Notes: generated by a model not told the origin, from the sequence alone. Shown: positions 27,295-36,998, counted from the first letter of the stretch. The stretch is DNA of 64,000 nucleotides from Prochlorococcus sp. AG-402-K04 (GCA_003216895.1 QCID01000003.1:40746-104745); one strand, 5' to 3'. Translations and numbers: made by a program.

Positions 27295-28053
27295 ATGATA
27301 AAGTTGAAGCCTTGGAATAATATTAAAATAAATGAATGTAATGAGCCTTTAATTTCTATACCAAATTCAATATTTCGTTTAACACCTCATCCTTATATTA
27401 TTTTAGGTGCTCCATATTTAACTGGTGCTGATCCATGGGTTTTACGTAGAAGTGTTTTAAAAAGATTGATACGTGCGCAACAACACCTTTCCGAGATTAA
27501 TCCCCAATTACAATTGGCTTTGTTTGATGCTTGGAGACCTATATCTGTCCAAAAATTTATGTTTAATTACACTATTCAAGAAACTTGTAAGTTGAAGGGA
27601 ATTGATATTAATGATCTTTCTTTCAATGAAGATATCAATGATGTAATTGAGGAGGTTGGTCGTTTCTGGGCAAAACCATCTTCCGATCCTCTGACGCCAC
27701 CTCCGCACAGTACTGGTGCTGCTATTGATTTGACACTTGCTGATATGAATGGTAAACAATTAGATCTTGGTGGAGAGATAGATTTTATTGGACCTGAATC
27801 TATTCCTGACTTTTATAAGAAAGACTCTTTTAAGATATCCTATTCAACACATCAGGTTTTTCACGATAGAAGATCTCTTTTGTTTTCGGTTATGGAACAG
27901 GCTGGCTTTGTTCAACACCCGAATGAATGGTGGCACTTTAGCTATGGAGATCAGTTGTGGTCATGGTTGACTAAAAAAGGTAATGCTATTTATGGAGCTG
28001 CACTTGAGGTAAGTAAAGACATTACACTTTCAGACCCAAGTTTAGTTACATGA
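27295..28053 (+). CDS. VanX-like D-alanyl-D-alanine dipeptidase (M15D)
   Basis: The 252-residue zinc peptidase contains the VanX family motifs: LFDAWRPISVQ, the metal motif HSTGAAIDLTL (SxHxxGxAxD type) and EWWHFSYGDQ with the catalytic Glu and third ligand. There is no signal peptide, so it is cytoplasmic, as VanX is. VanX cleaves free D-Ala-D-Ala; outside resistance clusters such enzymes recycle peptidoglycan dipeptide. No vanH/vanA homologue is nearby. The last 64 bp overlap the 3' end of the convergent sir gene. Confidence 0.88.
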   Translation: MIKLKPWNNIKINECNEPLISIPNSIFRLTPHPYIILGAPYLTGADPWVLRRSVLKRLIRAQQHLSEINPQLQLALFDAWRPISVQKFMFNYTIQETCKLKGIDINDLSFNEDINDVIEEVGRFWAKPSSDPLTPPPHSTGAAIDLTLADMNGKQLDLGGEIDFIGPESIPDFYKKDSFKISYSTHQVFHDRRSLLFSVMEQAGFVQHPNEWWHFSYGDQLWSWLTKKGNAIYGAALEVSKDITLSDPSLVT

Positions 28054-30134
28054 TCTCCAAGACTAGATGAGATTCCGGTGTCTTTCCAGCTAAGGAATAA
28101 AGGCTCTAATGTCTTCTCTAGTTCATTGATAGGCATCTTTTGTAGATATGGAGTCGCCAATCTTTGTAAATTAGTGCTACCACCAAGCCATAGTTGGTAT
28201 TGATTTAGACCACTACCAACTAGAGCTAACTCTGCCATGTATGGGCGAGCACATCCATTTGGACAGCCTGTAACTCTTACCAATATTGATTTATTAATGT
28301 CTAGTCTTTTTAACTGAGTGTTTATTCGCTCTAAGAGCTCTGGCAAAAATCTTTCTGCCTCTGTCATCGCGAGTCCACATAACGGTAGAGCTGGACACGC
28401 CATTGCATGTCTAGTAATTGGTTCGGGGCTTTCTGGGTTATTAAAACCAATATTAATAAGAGCATTCTTTACACTAGCCTTTTGATAATTTCCGATATTA
28501 CACAAAAGTAAATCTTGGTTGGGAGTTAAGCGTACATCTAATGCGAATTTTTCAACTATATTTCTTAGCTCTTTCTTTACCTCTCCGGTAAGCCTACCTG
28601 ATAATAGTGGTAGCCCAACAAACCATAGTTTCTCAGATTGTTGATGCCATCCTAAATAATCTTCAAGCACTGTATCCCCTTCGTTCCTTAAGGTGCCAAT
28701 ATCTTTCGTAAAATATTTCGTTGTTAACTTTTTCTTAAACCAATCGACACCCATGTCATGCAAAACATATTTAAGTCTTGAGTGCCTTCGAGTTTTTCTA
28801 TCTCCATAATCTCTTTGAAGAGCGAGAATAGATTGAACAAGCTCTAATATATATTTCCCTTCTACAAAACCTATAGGATCTGCCATCCTCGCAAATGTTG
28901 TATCTAAATTGTGTGTTCTACCCATGCCTCCTCCAACGTAGACATTACATCCTTCTATAGTTCCTTTTTTATTTGTGAATGTCACTAGACCTATGTCATG
29001 AGTAAGAATATCTACAGAATTATCACCTGGTACTGTAGTTGCACATTTGAATTTTCTTGGTAAGTAGGTTGTGCCATACAAAGGTTCATTTTTGTCGCCA
29101 CTATAAACACCAGGATTTCGCTGAAGCTTTCTGTTCTTTTTGACTTCGGAGGTTGGCTTGATAGCATATTTCATCTCGCCATCAACCCATAAATCAATGT
29201 AGGTTTTCTCTGCTTTTTGCGGCGATAAAACATCGGCAATATCATTAGCTAATTTCCTTGCAGCAGGATAGCCCCCTTTTTCGTAAGGAGCTGCGGGAGC
29301 CATTACATTCCTGTTGACGTCTCCACAAGCCGCGAGGGTTGATCCCATTGATTTCACAATTGTTCCTATTACTTCTTTAATATTTCCTTTTTTTATTCCA
29401 TGCATTTGAAAGCATTGACGAGTGGTCACTCTGAGCGTTTTATTCCCTAGTCGATCAGAGAGATCATCTAATGCTACAAATAGGGGCCCAGGCACCAGAC
29501 CAGCTGGATTTCTTAGCCTCAGCATCATTTGCCAATCTTTACCTGTTCCGCCTTTCTTTCTATGTTCCCGATCATCTTGTTGATAACTACCATGGAATTT
29601 TAAAAGTTGTACTGCGTCGTTTGTAAAGTGATCGCTGTCGTTTGATAATTCACTTTGAAGAGGTTCATTTAAGTAATTACTATCAGCTTTAAATTGTTCA
29701 AATTTTGCTCTAGGGGAACTATTAGCTATGCAAGGTGATGGAACAGTCTTTTCTATTTCTTCAATATTTTTACTTCCACTTTCCTCGAAATTCATCAGAG
29801 CTTCAATAGCTGCATTACTGAAGCCAGCATCTTTTAAGTCTCTTTCTATGTTTTTTGGTGATTCTTTTGGATTACTATTTTTAATAGCCTCGAGTTTTAT
29901 GCCCTTAGGTAAGGATTTATTGATCTGTTTGGACTCTTCTTCTCTGAGCTTTTCATCAAATTTTTGTTGAATAGCTATTTCTGCTGAGCTTATGTTCTCT
30001 TCTGCTTCTTGCTTAGTGTTACCTATTTTTTTTACTACATCACATGTTCCAAAAGCATCCCTTAATCTACCCCTCGGTACAGCGACCCTGAGGTAAAACC
30101 CAGATCTTCCAGGTATTTGTATTATCTTAGGCAA
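27990..30134 (-). CDS. sir: Ferredoxin-sulfite reductase with unusual N-terminal extension
   Basis: The enzyme reduces sulfite to sulfide with ferredoxin electrons. The siroheme/[4Fe-4S] cysteines are Cys580 and Cys586 (ACPALPLCGLA) and Cys624 and Cys628 (TGCPNGCARPY). The typical cyanobacterial start would be near SPRAKFEQFKADS (residue ~141). Upstream, the frame stays open for 140 codons: residues 1-65 (GRSGFYLRVAVPRGRLRDAF) look like an integrase N-terminal domain, and 95-117 like a small UBA-like helix unit. The first possible start after an in-frame TAG is TTG at 30134; an internal ATG at 29795 would give 601 residues. Which start is used cannot be decided here. Confidence 0.93.
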   Translation of the reverse strand: MPKIIQIPGRSGFYLRVAVPRGRLRDAFGTCDVVKKIGNTKQEAEENISSAEIAIQQKFDEKLREEESKQINKSLPKGIKLEAIKNSNPKESPKNIERDLKDAGFSNAAIEALMNFEESGSKNIEEIEKTVPSPCIANSSPRAKFEQFKADSNYLNEPLQSELSNDSDHFTNDAVQLLKFHGSYQQDDREHRKKGGTGKDWQMMLRLRNPAGLVPGPLFVALDDLSDRLGNKTLRVTTRQCFQMHGIKKGNIKEVIGTIVKSMGSTLAACGDVNRNVMAPAAPYEKGGYPAARKLANDIADVLSPQKAEKTYIDLWVDGEMKYAIKPTSEVKKNRKLQRNPGVYSGDKNEPLYGTTYLPRKFKCATTVPGDNSVDILTHDIGLVTFTNKKGTIEGCNVYVGGGMGRTHNLDTTFARMADPIGFVEGKYILELVQSILALQRDYGDRKTRRHSRLKYVLHDMGVDWFKKKLTTKYFTKDIGTLRNEGDTVLEDYLGWHQQSEKLWFVGLPLLSGRLTGEVKKELRNIVEKFALDVRLTPNQDLLLCNIGNYQKASVKNALINIGFNNPESPEPITRHAMACPALPLCGLAMTEAERFLPELLERINTQLKRLDINKSILVRVTGCPNGCARPYMAELALVGSGLNQYQLWLGGSTNLQRLATPYLQKMPINELEKTLEPLFLSWKDTGISSSLGDHVTKLGSESVMSLLTSSAAP

Positions 30135-30135
30135 T

Positions 30136-30158
30136 GGTACCTACACCGGTACCTACAC
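30136..30158. repeat. Tandem 11-bp direct repeat upstream of sir
   Basis: Two exact copies of GGTACCTACAC (30136-30146 and 30148-30158) are arranged with a 12-bp period directly before the sir TTG start. Each copy also contains the palindrome GGTACC. The GC content is far above the surrounding spacer. Such short repeats beside a reading frame resembling an integrase N-terminus recall recombinase arm-type sites or an autoregulatory operator; this link is inference. Confidence 0.75.
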
Positions 30159-30315
30159 TGTATCATTTTTCGTGTTGCTTAGTGCCTAATTGTTCAAATA
30201 AAACCATGAGTGAACAAAGATTCATTCATTGAAAATTAAATTTTTTCTAGGACACAGAATGTAGAAGTAATTCAGATTTAGATCTAATCTTGTTGTGTAC
30301 ATAAGGAAATTATTT

Positions 30316-32478
30316 TTGTCTACTTACCTTTTAGAAATCGGCACTGAGGAACTGCCAGCTGATTTAGCTGAATCAGTTATTTCCCAGCTTGAAATAAATG
30401 TAAATAACGACTTAAATTCTTCTCAAATAAAATTTAGAGAAATAAGAGTAACCACTACTCCTAGAAGAATTGCATTAACGATTGAAGGGATTGCTCCATT
30501 TTCTGAAGATAATATTTCAGAACGAAAAGGTCCTCCTCTTTCTCAAGCTTTTCATGATGGAGAGCCTACAAAAGCAGCAATTGGTTTTGCTAGAAGATAT
30601 AACCTTACTCCTGAAAAATTAGAGGTACGAGAAACGCCAAAAGGGTCATTTGTTTTCGCTCAATTAATAGAGAAAGGCAAGCCTGTTGGGAGTTTGTTGG
30701 TTGATTATTTACCTGGATGGATCAGCAAAATTCAAGGAAGAAGGTTTATGAAATGGGGTAAAGGTGATTTTCGCTTTTCGAGACCTATCCGTTGGATAGT
30801 CTCTTTGATTGATTCAGAAGTTCTACCTTTTAAAATTTTAGGGTGCGACCCAGAAATTCAAATTAGTAATATCTCAAGACCACATAGGTTGCATGGCTCA
30901 ACATTAGAAATTAAGAATGCGAACACTTATTTTGATCAATTGCAGGATTTAGGAGTAATAGTTGATCGGAATAGTCGCCTTTCAAATATTAGCGAGTTGG
31001 TTCTTAATCACGAAACAAATAAAAAAGTTAAGCCTGATCTAACTCAACCTCTTTTGAGTGAACTGACCGATCTAGTTGAGTCTCCTTTACTTGTGACTGG
31101 GAGCTTTGATGAGTCTTTCCTCGATTTACCACCTGAGGTTTTGTCCACAGTGATGAAGGTTCATCAAAGGTATATACCTGTATACAAATTAAATGTTGAG
31201 TTTGATCCATTGTCACTTGACTCAAGAAATATTTTACTCCCAAGTTTTTTATGTATTAGTAATGGATTATCTTCAGCGAAAGAGAATATTATGTTAGGTA
31301 ATGAAAAAGTATTAAAGGCTAGGTTTTCTGATGCTTCATTTTTTATAAAGTCAGATTTATTAATCAATAGTTCTTCACGTATTAATAAATTAAAAGATGT
31401 AACTTTTGCTGAAGGACTAGGTTCTTTATATGAGCGTGTAAATCGTATTGAATGGCTTACTAAATTAGTGACATCAAAACTTAAATTTCATCAAGAGGAT
31501 ATTGAGAAATCTGTGAAAGTTGCACATTTTTCTAAACATGATTTGGTTAGCAACATGGTTGGCGAGTTCCCTGAATTACAAGGAATTATTGGATCTAAAT
31601 ACTTACTTCATGAGGGTGAATCTAGAGATGTATGCCTTGGTGTTTTGGAACATTACAAACCCAAAGGAACTTCAGACTCTCTTCCCTCAAATAATCTTGG
31701 TAATGCGGTTTCATTAGCTGAACGTTTTGAATTACTTTTTAGTATCTATGCAAAGGGTGAAAGACCTTCTGGCTCTTCTGATCCATATGCTTTAAGAAGG
31801 GCTGCTAATGGAATATTGTTGATTTTATGGAATAAAGACTGGCAATTAAATATCAATGAAATACTAAATGATTCACTATGTTATTGGCAGCAACTTTTCC
31901 CTTCTCTCCCTTTTGATATAAGTAGACTTGTCAGCGAATTAAAGGAATTTTTTCGTCAAAGAATTATTAGTTTATTAGAAGAGAAAAATATCGATTTTGA
32001 TATTATTCAGGCAATTACAGGAGATACAATTTCAATATCAAAATTATTAGATGATCCAACTGATGTTTATTTTCGAACTTCATTATTAATGGAAATGAGG
32101 AAAAATAATACACTTAATTTGTTGCAAGCTGTAGTGACTCGAGCCTCTAAGTTGGCAGCTAAAAGTTCTATCCCAAATGATGCAACAGATCCTTTAGATT
32201 TTGTAGATACATCACTATTTGAGAAGGCATGTGAAATAGAAATGTTTAATGTTTTGGAGAAATTAAAGCCTTTAGCTATAAATTGTGAGCGTGTTAAATA
32301 TAAATTGTTAGCTGATGGTCTAGTCTCAAGTGCAAAAACTTTGGCCAACTTTTTTGATGGAGAAGGAAGTGTTATGGTTATGACGGATGATATTAATCTA
32401 AGAAATAACAGATTAAATCTACTGACAATCCTTAGGAATCAATCTTTGAAGCTTGCAGATTTTAGCAAGCTTAGTTAA
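30316..32478 (+). CDS. glyS: Glycine-tRNA ligase beta subunit
   Basis: The protein begins with the standard GlyS N-terminus STYLLEIGTEELPADLAESVI and continues with TTPRRIA, KGPP and the RFMKWGKGDFRFSRPIRWIVSL segment; the C-terminal part contains the HD-like and anticodon-binding regions (SSDPYALRRAANGIL). It forms the alpha2beta2 enzyme with GlyQ, which must be encoded elsewhere. The ORF track starts at a GTG at 30295, but TTG at 30316, preceded by AAGGAAAT, matches the conserved N-terminus and gives 720 residues. It is divergent from sir. Confidence 0.96.
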   Translation: MSTYLLEIGTEELPADLAESVISQLEINVNNDLNSSQIKFREIRVTTTPRRIALTIEGIAPFSEDNISERKGPPLSQAFHDGEPTKAAIGFARRYNLTPEKLEVRETPKGSFVFAQLIEKGKPVGSLLVDYLPGWISKIQGRRFMKWGKGDFRFSRPIRWIVSLIDSEVLPFKILGCDPEIQISNISRPHRLHGSTLEIKNANTYFDQLQDLGVIVDRNSRLSNISELVLNHETNKKVKPDLTQPLLSELTDLVESPLLVTGSFDESFLDLPPEVLSTVMKVHQRYIPVYKLNVEFDPLSLDSRNILLPSFLCISNGLSSAKENIMLGNEKVLKARFSDASFFIKSDLLINSSSRINKLKDVTFAEGLGSLYERVNRIEWLTKLVTSKLKFHQEDIEKSVKVAHFSKHDLVSNMVGEFPELQGIIGSKYLLHEGESRDVCLGVLEHYKPKGTSDSLPSNNLGNAVSLAERFELLFSIYAKGERPSGSSDPYALRRAANGILLILWNKDWQLNINEILNDSLCYWQQLFPSLPFDISRLVSELKEFFRQRIISLLEEKNIDFDIIQAITGDTISISKLLDDPTDVYFRTSLLMEMRKNNTLNLLQAVVTRASKLAAKSSIPNDATDPLDFVDTSLFEKACEIEMFNVLEKLKPLAINCERVKYKLLADGLVSSAKTLANFFDGEGSVMVMTDDINLRNNRLNLLTILRNQSLKLADFSKLS

Positions 32479-32500
32479 TTATTTTAGTCGATATTTGGTA

Positions 32501-33835
32501 TTATTTTTTACTGGTTTTTATACCACCTTTAATTGAACTTACAGCCAACATTTTATTAACTTCTTTATCGTCTCTTACTGCGCTTGGTACTGGCTTGTAC
32601 GTGCTTGGTGCTAGAGCCTTCCCTCTTAAAACAGAACCAATTGTTAACAGGGTAAGTTTTAATTGTTGTAGCGGTTTCATTGCAACCACGGTTTTATAGA
32701 GATAGCTATCAAATGTAAGTCTTTGAACATCCATGTCACCACACATCTCTACAAAAGCTTCTCTTGCTCCGTCACTGGTATAGAAAATTCTTTGGAGAAT
32801 ATCTAAAACTGTATATGTGGTTCCATACTTTTTATCCCATTTTTTTAAATATTTTTTGAGATCATTCTCTGTGGGTATTATTTTTCCATTTTGACTTGAT
32901 TCTACAATTTGCTCGGCACACATCCTTCCACTTTTGGCAGCAAAATAAATTCCTTCTCCTGAACTTTTGGTTACATAACCAGCGGCATCTCCAACTAGAG
33001 CCATTCTTCCAACAACTCTTCTTGGCCTGGGATGCTCAGGAATTGGATGAGCTTCTACTTTGATTACTTCTCCATTTACGAGTCTCTTTTTTGCTCTCTC
33101 TCTAACACCAATCTGGAGGCTTTTTATCAAACCACCATTTTGTTTCATTGTGCCTGTTCCCGCTGCAACATGGTCGTATTTTGGAAAGACCCAACCATAG
33201 AAATCAGGTGATACATCAGTTCCTACATACATTTCGGCTCTGTCCTCGTAATACTTCATTTCCTCTTTAGGTAGTTTTATCCTCTCCTGTATTGCTACTG
33301 CATAGTTGTAATCACCAGCATCCATTGCTTTCGCAACTCTGCTAGTTGCACCATCAGCCCCAACAATTAAATCCACCTCAAGTTGCTTACCTTTCTCTTC
33401 TGATTGGTCGCTCAGGATCTCTGTGTAATGAAGTGTATATGGACCTTGCTTGTTAGTACCAGTTTCTATTTTTGATACCAATCCATTTACTAATGTTGCG
33501 CCAAGTTCTGCGGCGCGATTTCTCATAAATGAATCCATTACTTCACGCCTCAACATGCCTATATATTCTTTGTCGCTACCTGGATAAATATCATCCAAAA
33601 TAATATCTACTTCTCTATTTGATGGAGATATCATTTTCATGTTCCTGACTTTCCTATCAATAATTGATTCAGGAAGATCAAACTCAGAAACCATACACAA
33701 TGGAATCGCTCCTCCACATGGTTTTGCATTATCAAGCTTTCTCTCGAAAATCCAAGTTTTAATTCCCGCTTTAGCTAAAATCTCTGCAGCGCATGATCCA
33801 CTTGGACCACCACCAATAACAGCAACTCTTAACAT
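32501..33835 (-). CDS. chlP: Geranylgeranyl reductase ChlP
   Basis: The 444-residue FAD-dependent reductase hydrogenates geranylgeranyl groups to phytyl for chlorophyll and tocopherol. It has the dinucleotide-binding N-terminus VAVIGGGPSGSCAAEIL, the substrate region CGGAIPLCMV, and the second FAD motif RMALVGDAAGYVTKSSGEGI. The length and C-terminus match plant and cyanobacterial ChlP. It converges with glyS with 22 bp between stops. It is divergent from the VanY-like gene across 137 bp. Confidence 0.97.
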   Translation of the reverse strand: MLRVAVIGGGPSGSCAAEILAKAGIKTWIFERKLDNAKPCGGAIPLCMVSEFDLPESIIDRKVRNMKMISPSNREVDIILDDIYPGSDKEYIGMLRREVMDSFMRNRAAELGATLVNGLVSKIETGTNKQGPYTLHYTEILSDQSEEKGKQLEVDLIVGADGATSRVAKAMDAGDYNYAVAIQERIKLPKEEMKYYEDRAEMYVGTDVSPDFYGWVFPKYDHVAAGTGTMKQNGGLIKSLQIGVRERAKKRLVNGEVIKVEAHPIPEHPRPRRVVGRMALVGDAAGYVTKSSGEGIYFAAKSGRMCAEQIVESSQNGKIIPTENDLKKYLKKWDKKYGTTYTVLDILQRIFYTSDGAREAFVEMCGDMDVQRLTFDSYLYKTVVAMKPLQQLKLTLLTIGSVLRGKALAPSTYKPVPSAVRDDKEVNKMLAVSSIKGGIKTSKK

Positions 33836-33972
33836 CTTTGGATGAAAAATTTAGTTCTCTATATATAAAACTTACATCCTTATCTCATAGAAAGTATAAA
33901 GATTGGAGATACTCGTTACTATCGAAACATCATTTTTGTGAATTCCAATTGTTTTGAACATAAGAAGATCGT

Positions 33973-34683
33973 ATGAATTACCAAGATGACATCCCACTTG
34001 CCAAAAGGATTAGATCTGTCAAAACCCTTACTAGCAAGTCCTTTTTGCGTTTAGGACTTCTATTCGTTGGACTTGGAGTATCGTTAACGTTTTTAGCTGA
34101 CAAATCATTATTTCGCCAAACAAAAGCTTTAGATGATTCGATTAACTCCACTGAGACAAATCAAAATAAAAGTTTGTTGGGCCATCTTCCTTACCCTGAG
34201 GCCTCAAAAAATGAGTTAATTCTTTTCTCTCCAGGTATTTACGTTCATAAAGAAATTTATGAAAATTTCAAGGAAATGCAATTTATGGCTGCTCAAAGAG
34301 GGATCTCTTTACAACTATTAAGCGGTTATAGATCAATTGATTTGCAAAGAGATATTTTTTATGAAAATAAATCTATTAGAAATCAAACTGCTGTTGAGCG
34401 TTCTATGGTTTCAGCTCCTCCTGGTTATTCCGAACACAGCACAGGATATGCAATAGATGTTGGTGATGGGAATTATCCAGATACTCATTTTGAAGTTGAA
34501 TTCGAACAAACGCCTGCTTTTAAATGGATGAAGAGGTTTGCCCCTAAATATCATTTCGTTCTTTCATTTCCACCCAATAACAAACAAGGAGTAACGTATG
34601 AGCCTTGGCATTGGAGATTTGAAGGGACTGTTAATGCTTTGAGGGAATTTGAAGCTGCCAATAAAATTACAAAATTCAAATAA
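33973..34683 (+). CDS. VanY-like D-Ala-D-Ala carboxypeptidase (M15B)
   Basis: The 236-residue protein has one N-terminal transmembrane anchor (about 26-44) and a periplasmic M15B zinc peptidase domain: LLSGYRSIDLQRDIF, the metal motif SEHSTGYAIDVGD, and PWHWRFEG with the final ligand. It should trim D-Ala from peptidoglycan stem peptides in the periplasm. Together with the cytoplasmic VanX-like enzyme in this window, it fits D-Ala recycling rather than drug resistance. Confidence 0.9.
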   Translation: MNYQDDIPLAKRIRSVKTLTSKSFLRLGLLFVGLGVSLTFLADKSLFRQTKALDDSINSTETNQNKSLLGHLPYPEASKNELILFSPGIYVHKEIYENFKEMQFMAAQRGISLQLLSGYRSIDLQRDIFYENKSIRNQTAVERSMVSAPPGYSEHSTGYAIDVGDGNYPDTHFEVEFEQTPAFKWMKRFAPKYHFVLSFPPNNKQGVTYEPWHWRFEGTVNALREFEAANKITKFK

Positions 34684-34815
34684 CTTTGACTTAATTTTTT
34701 TTATTTCTAATTTTTTATTCGATATTTTAATTGGCATTTAAAACAGCTAAAGGAAGTCATGGTGAGATATTCTTTAAGTTTCTATTAACCAAAGAAATTT
34801 TAATTTTTTTTAATT

Positions 34816-36618
34816 ATGAGTTTTGATATACAGGCCATAAGGAATATTGCAATAATTGCTCATGTTGATCATGGTAAGACAACTTTGGTTGATGCACTTT
34901 TAAATCAATCTGGGACTTTTCGAGATAACGAGGAAGTCCCAACTTGTGCTATGGATTCAAATGATTTGGAACGTGAAAGAGGTATAACAATTCTCTCGAA
35001 AAATACAGCTGTTACATATAACGAGACCCGTATCAATATTGTTGACACACCAGGTCACGCTGATTTTGGAGGGGAAGTCGAGAGGGTTTTGGGAATGGTA
35101 GATGGATGTCTTCTCGTCGTTGATGCCAACGAGGGACCAATGCCTCAAACTCGATTTGTTCTAAAAAAAGCTTTAGAGCAGGGTTTAAGACCTATTGTGT
35201 TTGTGAATAAAATTGATCGTGCAAGAGTAGAACCTGAAACCGCAGTAGACAAAGTTTTAGATCTGTTTTTGGAATTAGGAGCTGATGACGATCAATGTGA
35301 TTTCCCTTATTTATTTGGGAGTGGATTAGGTGGATTCGCAAAGACTGAAGTCAAAAGTGAAAGTGATAATATGAAACCTTTATTTGAAGCAATTATTAGG
35401 CAAGTTCCTCCTCCGGTAGGTGATCAGAATAAGCCCTTACAATTACAAGTTACCACTCTAGATTACTCAGATTTTTTAGGAACTATAATTATTGGAAGAG
35501 TACATAATGGTGTGATTAAAAATGGCCAAAGGACTTGTCTGATAAAGGAAGATGGGAGTCTGAAAAAAGGAAGGATTAATAAACTTTTAGGATTTAAGGG
35601 ATTAAAAAGAATTGAAATAGATGAAGCAAATGCTGGAGATATAGTTGCCTTGGCTGGATTTGAAGATGTCTCTATTGGAGAAACTGTTGCCTGTCCTGAT
35701 GAACCGAAGCCTTTACCTCTGATAAAGGTAGATGAGCCAACATTGCAGATGACTTTTGTTGTAAATGATTCTCCATTTGCAGGAAAAGAGGGAAAGTTTG
35801 TAACCAGTCGTCAGTTGAAGGATCGTTTAAACAAAGAACTACTTACGAATGTTGCATTAAGAGTCGAGGATACAGATTCACCTGATCGTTTTTCTGTAAG
35901 TGGAAGAGGAGAGTTACATCTAGGAATTCTTATAGAGACAATGCGAAGAGAGGGGTATGAATTTCAAGTTTCTCAACCACAAGTCATTTTTAGGACCATT
36001 GATGACATTAAATGCGAACCGGTTGAGACCCTAGTCCTTGATGTCCCCGAAGCTTCTATTGGAGCTTGTATTGAAAGCCTTGGGGTAAGAAAAGGTGAAA
36101 TGCAAAATATGGAAACGGGCACTGATCATCGAACTCAACTTGAATTTGTTATTCCATCAAGAGGCTTAATTGGATTTAGAGGGGAGTTTATTCGTGCAAC
36201 AAGAGGTGAAGGGATTATGAGCCATTCGTTTTTTGAATACAGACCATCAGTAGGAGATTTTGAACAAAGAAGAAATGGAGTCCTCATATCATTTGAAGAA
36301 GGTGTCGCTACTTTCTATTCCTTAAAAAATGCTGAAGACCGTGGCCAATTTTTTATTACACCTGGAGCCAAAGTTTATAAAGGAATGATTATTGGAGAGA
36401 ATAATCGCCCACAAGACCTTGAGTTAAATATTTGCAAGGCTAAACAACTTACTAATATGAGATCAGCTGGTGCAGATGAGTTAGATCAATTGCAATCCCC
36501 AATTGAAATGACATTAGAAAGAGCTCTTGAATACATTGGACCAGGGGAGATGTTAGAAGTTACTCCTGAATCTATTAGGTTGAGAAAAGTTATTGCAAAG
36601 AAAAATTTTAAAAAATAA
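34816..36618 (+). CDS. typA: Translational GTPase TypA/BipA
   Basis: The 600-residue ribosome-binding GTPase shows P-loop AHVDHGKTT, switch I RERGITI, G3 DTPGHADFGGEVER and G4 NKIDR, then EF-G-like domains and the BipA-specific C-terminal domain (RSAGADELDQLQSPIEMTLERALEYI, which lies near the end). BipA assists 50S subunit assembly and stress adaptation. The length is normal. The stop overlaps the next ATG (TAATG), so the DUF309 protein is translationally coupled. Confidence 0.97.
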   Translation: MSFDIQAIRNIAIIAHVDHGKTTLVDALLNQSGTFRDNEEVPTCAMDSNDLERERGITILSKNTAVTYNETRINIVDTPGHADFGGEVERVLGMVDGCLLVVDANEGPMPQTRFVLKKALEQGLRPIVFVNKIDRARVEPETAVDKVLDLFLELGADDDQCDFPYLFGSGLGGFAKTEVKSESDNMKPLFEAIIRQVPPPVGDQNKPLQLQVTTLDYSDFLGTIIIGRVHNGVIKNGQRTCLIKEDGSLKKGRINKLLGFKGLKRIEIDEANAGDIVALAGFEDVSIGETVACPDEPKPLPLIKVDEPTLQMTFVVNDSPFAGKEGKFVTSRQLKDRLNKELLTNVALRVEDTDSPDRFSVSGRGELHLGILIETMRREGYEFQVSQPQVIFRTIDDIKCEPVETLVLDVPEASIGACIESLGVRKGEMQNMETGTDHRTQLEFVIPSRGLIGFRGEFIRATRGEGIMSHSFFEYRPSVGDFEQRRNGVLISFEEGVATFYSLKNAEDRGQFFITPGAKVYKGMIIGENNRPQDLELNICKAKQLTNMRSAGADELDQLQSPIEMTLERALEYIGPGEMLEVTPESIRLRKVIAKKNFKK

Positions 36619-36998
36619 TGACACTTATAGATAAACAAGATGATTTATTTATTAATGATTCTCGTTTTGAAATAGGAATGAAATTATTTAATTCATGTCA
36701 GTGGTACAAATCTCATGATGTTTTTGAAGAGATATGGCATGAGACTGGAGGACCTGAAAGGCAATTGATACAGGGCATATTGCAAGTAGCTGTTGCACAA
36801 GTTCATCTGGAAAATAGCAATTTAAATGGAGCGACGATACTTTATGGAGAAGCATTGGGTAGATTAAAAAGATTTCATTTGGCTAATTTTGGATTAGATA
36901 TTGTGGGACTGTCTAACTGCGTTTCAAGGAGATTGGAACTTATACAAATTGGTAAGGATCTATCTAGTTGCAGCTTGCCTATGCTCAGTTTCCTTTGA
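36618..36998 (+). CDS. DUF309 family protein
   Basis: The 126-residue protein contains the DUF309 signature of conserved His/Glu helices: WYKSHDVFEEIWHETGGPERQLIQGILQVAVAQVH. The fold is helical and TPR-like with possible metal-binding His residues; its function is unknown. It overlaps the typA stop by 1 bp, so it is in the same operon and made at a linked level. There is no signal peptide. Confidence 0.87.
   Translation: MTLIDKQDDLFINDSRFEIGMKLFNSCQWYKSHDVFEEIWHETGGPERQLIQGILQVAVAQVHLENSNLNGATILYGEALGRLKRFHLANFGLDIVGLSNCVSRRLELIQIGKDLSSCSLPMLSFL

Noticed and set aside
30295-30315. GTG start for glyS in the ORF track
   Set aside because: The TTG at 30316 with AAGGAAAT upstream begins the conserved STYLLEIGTEELPADL N-terminus.
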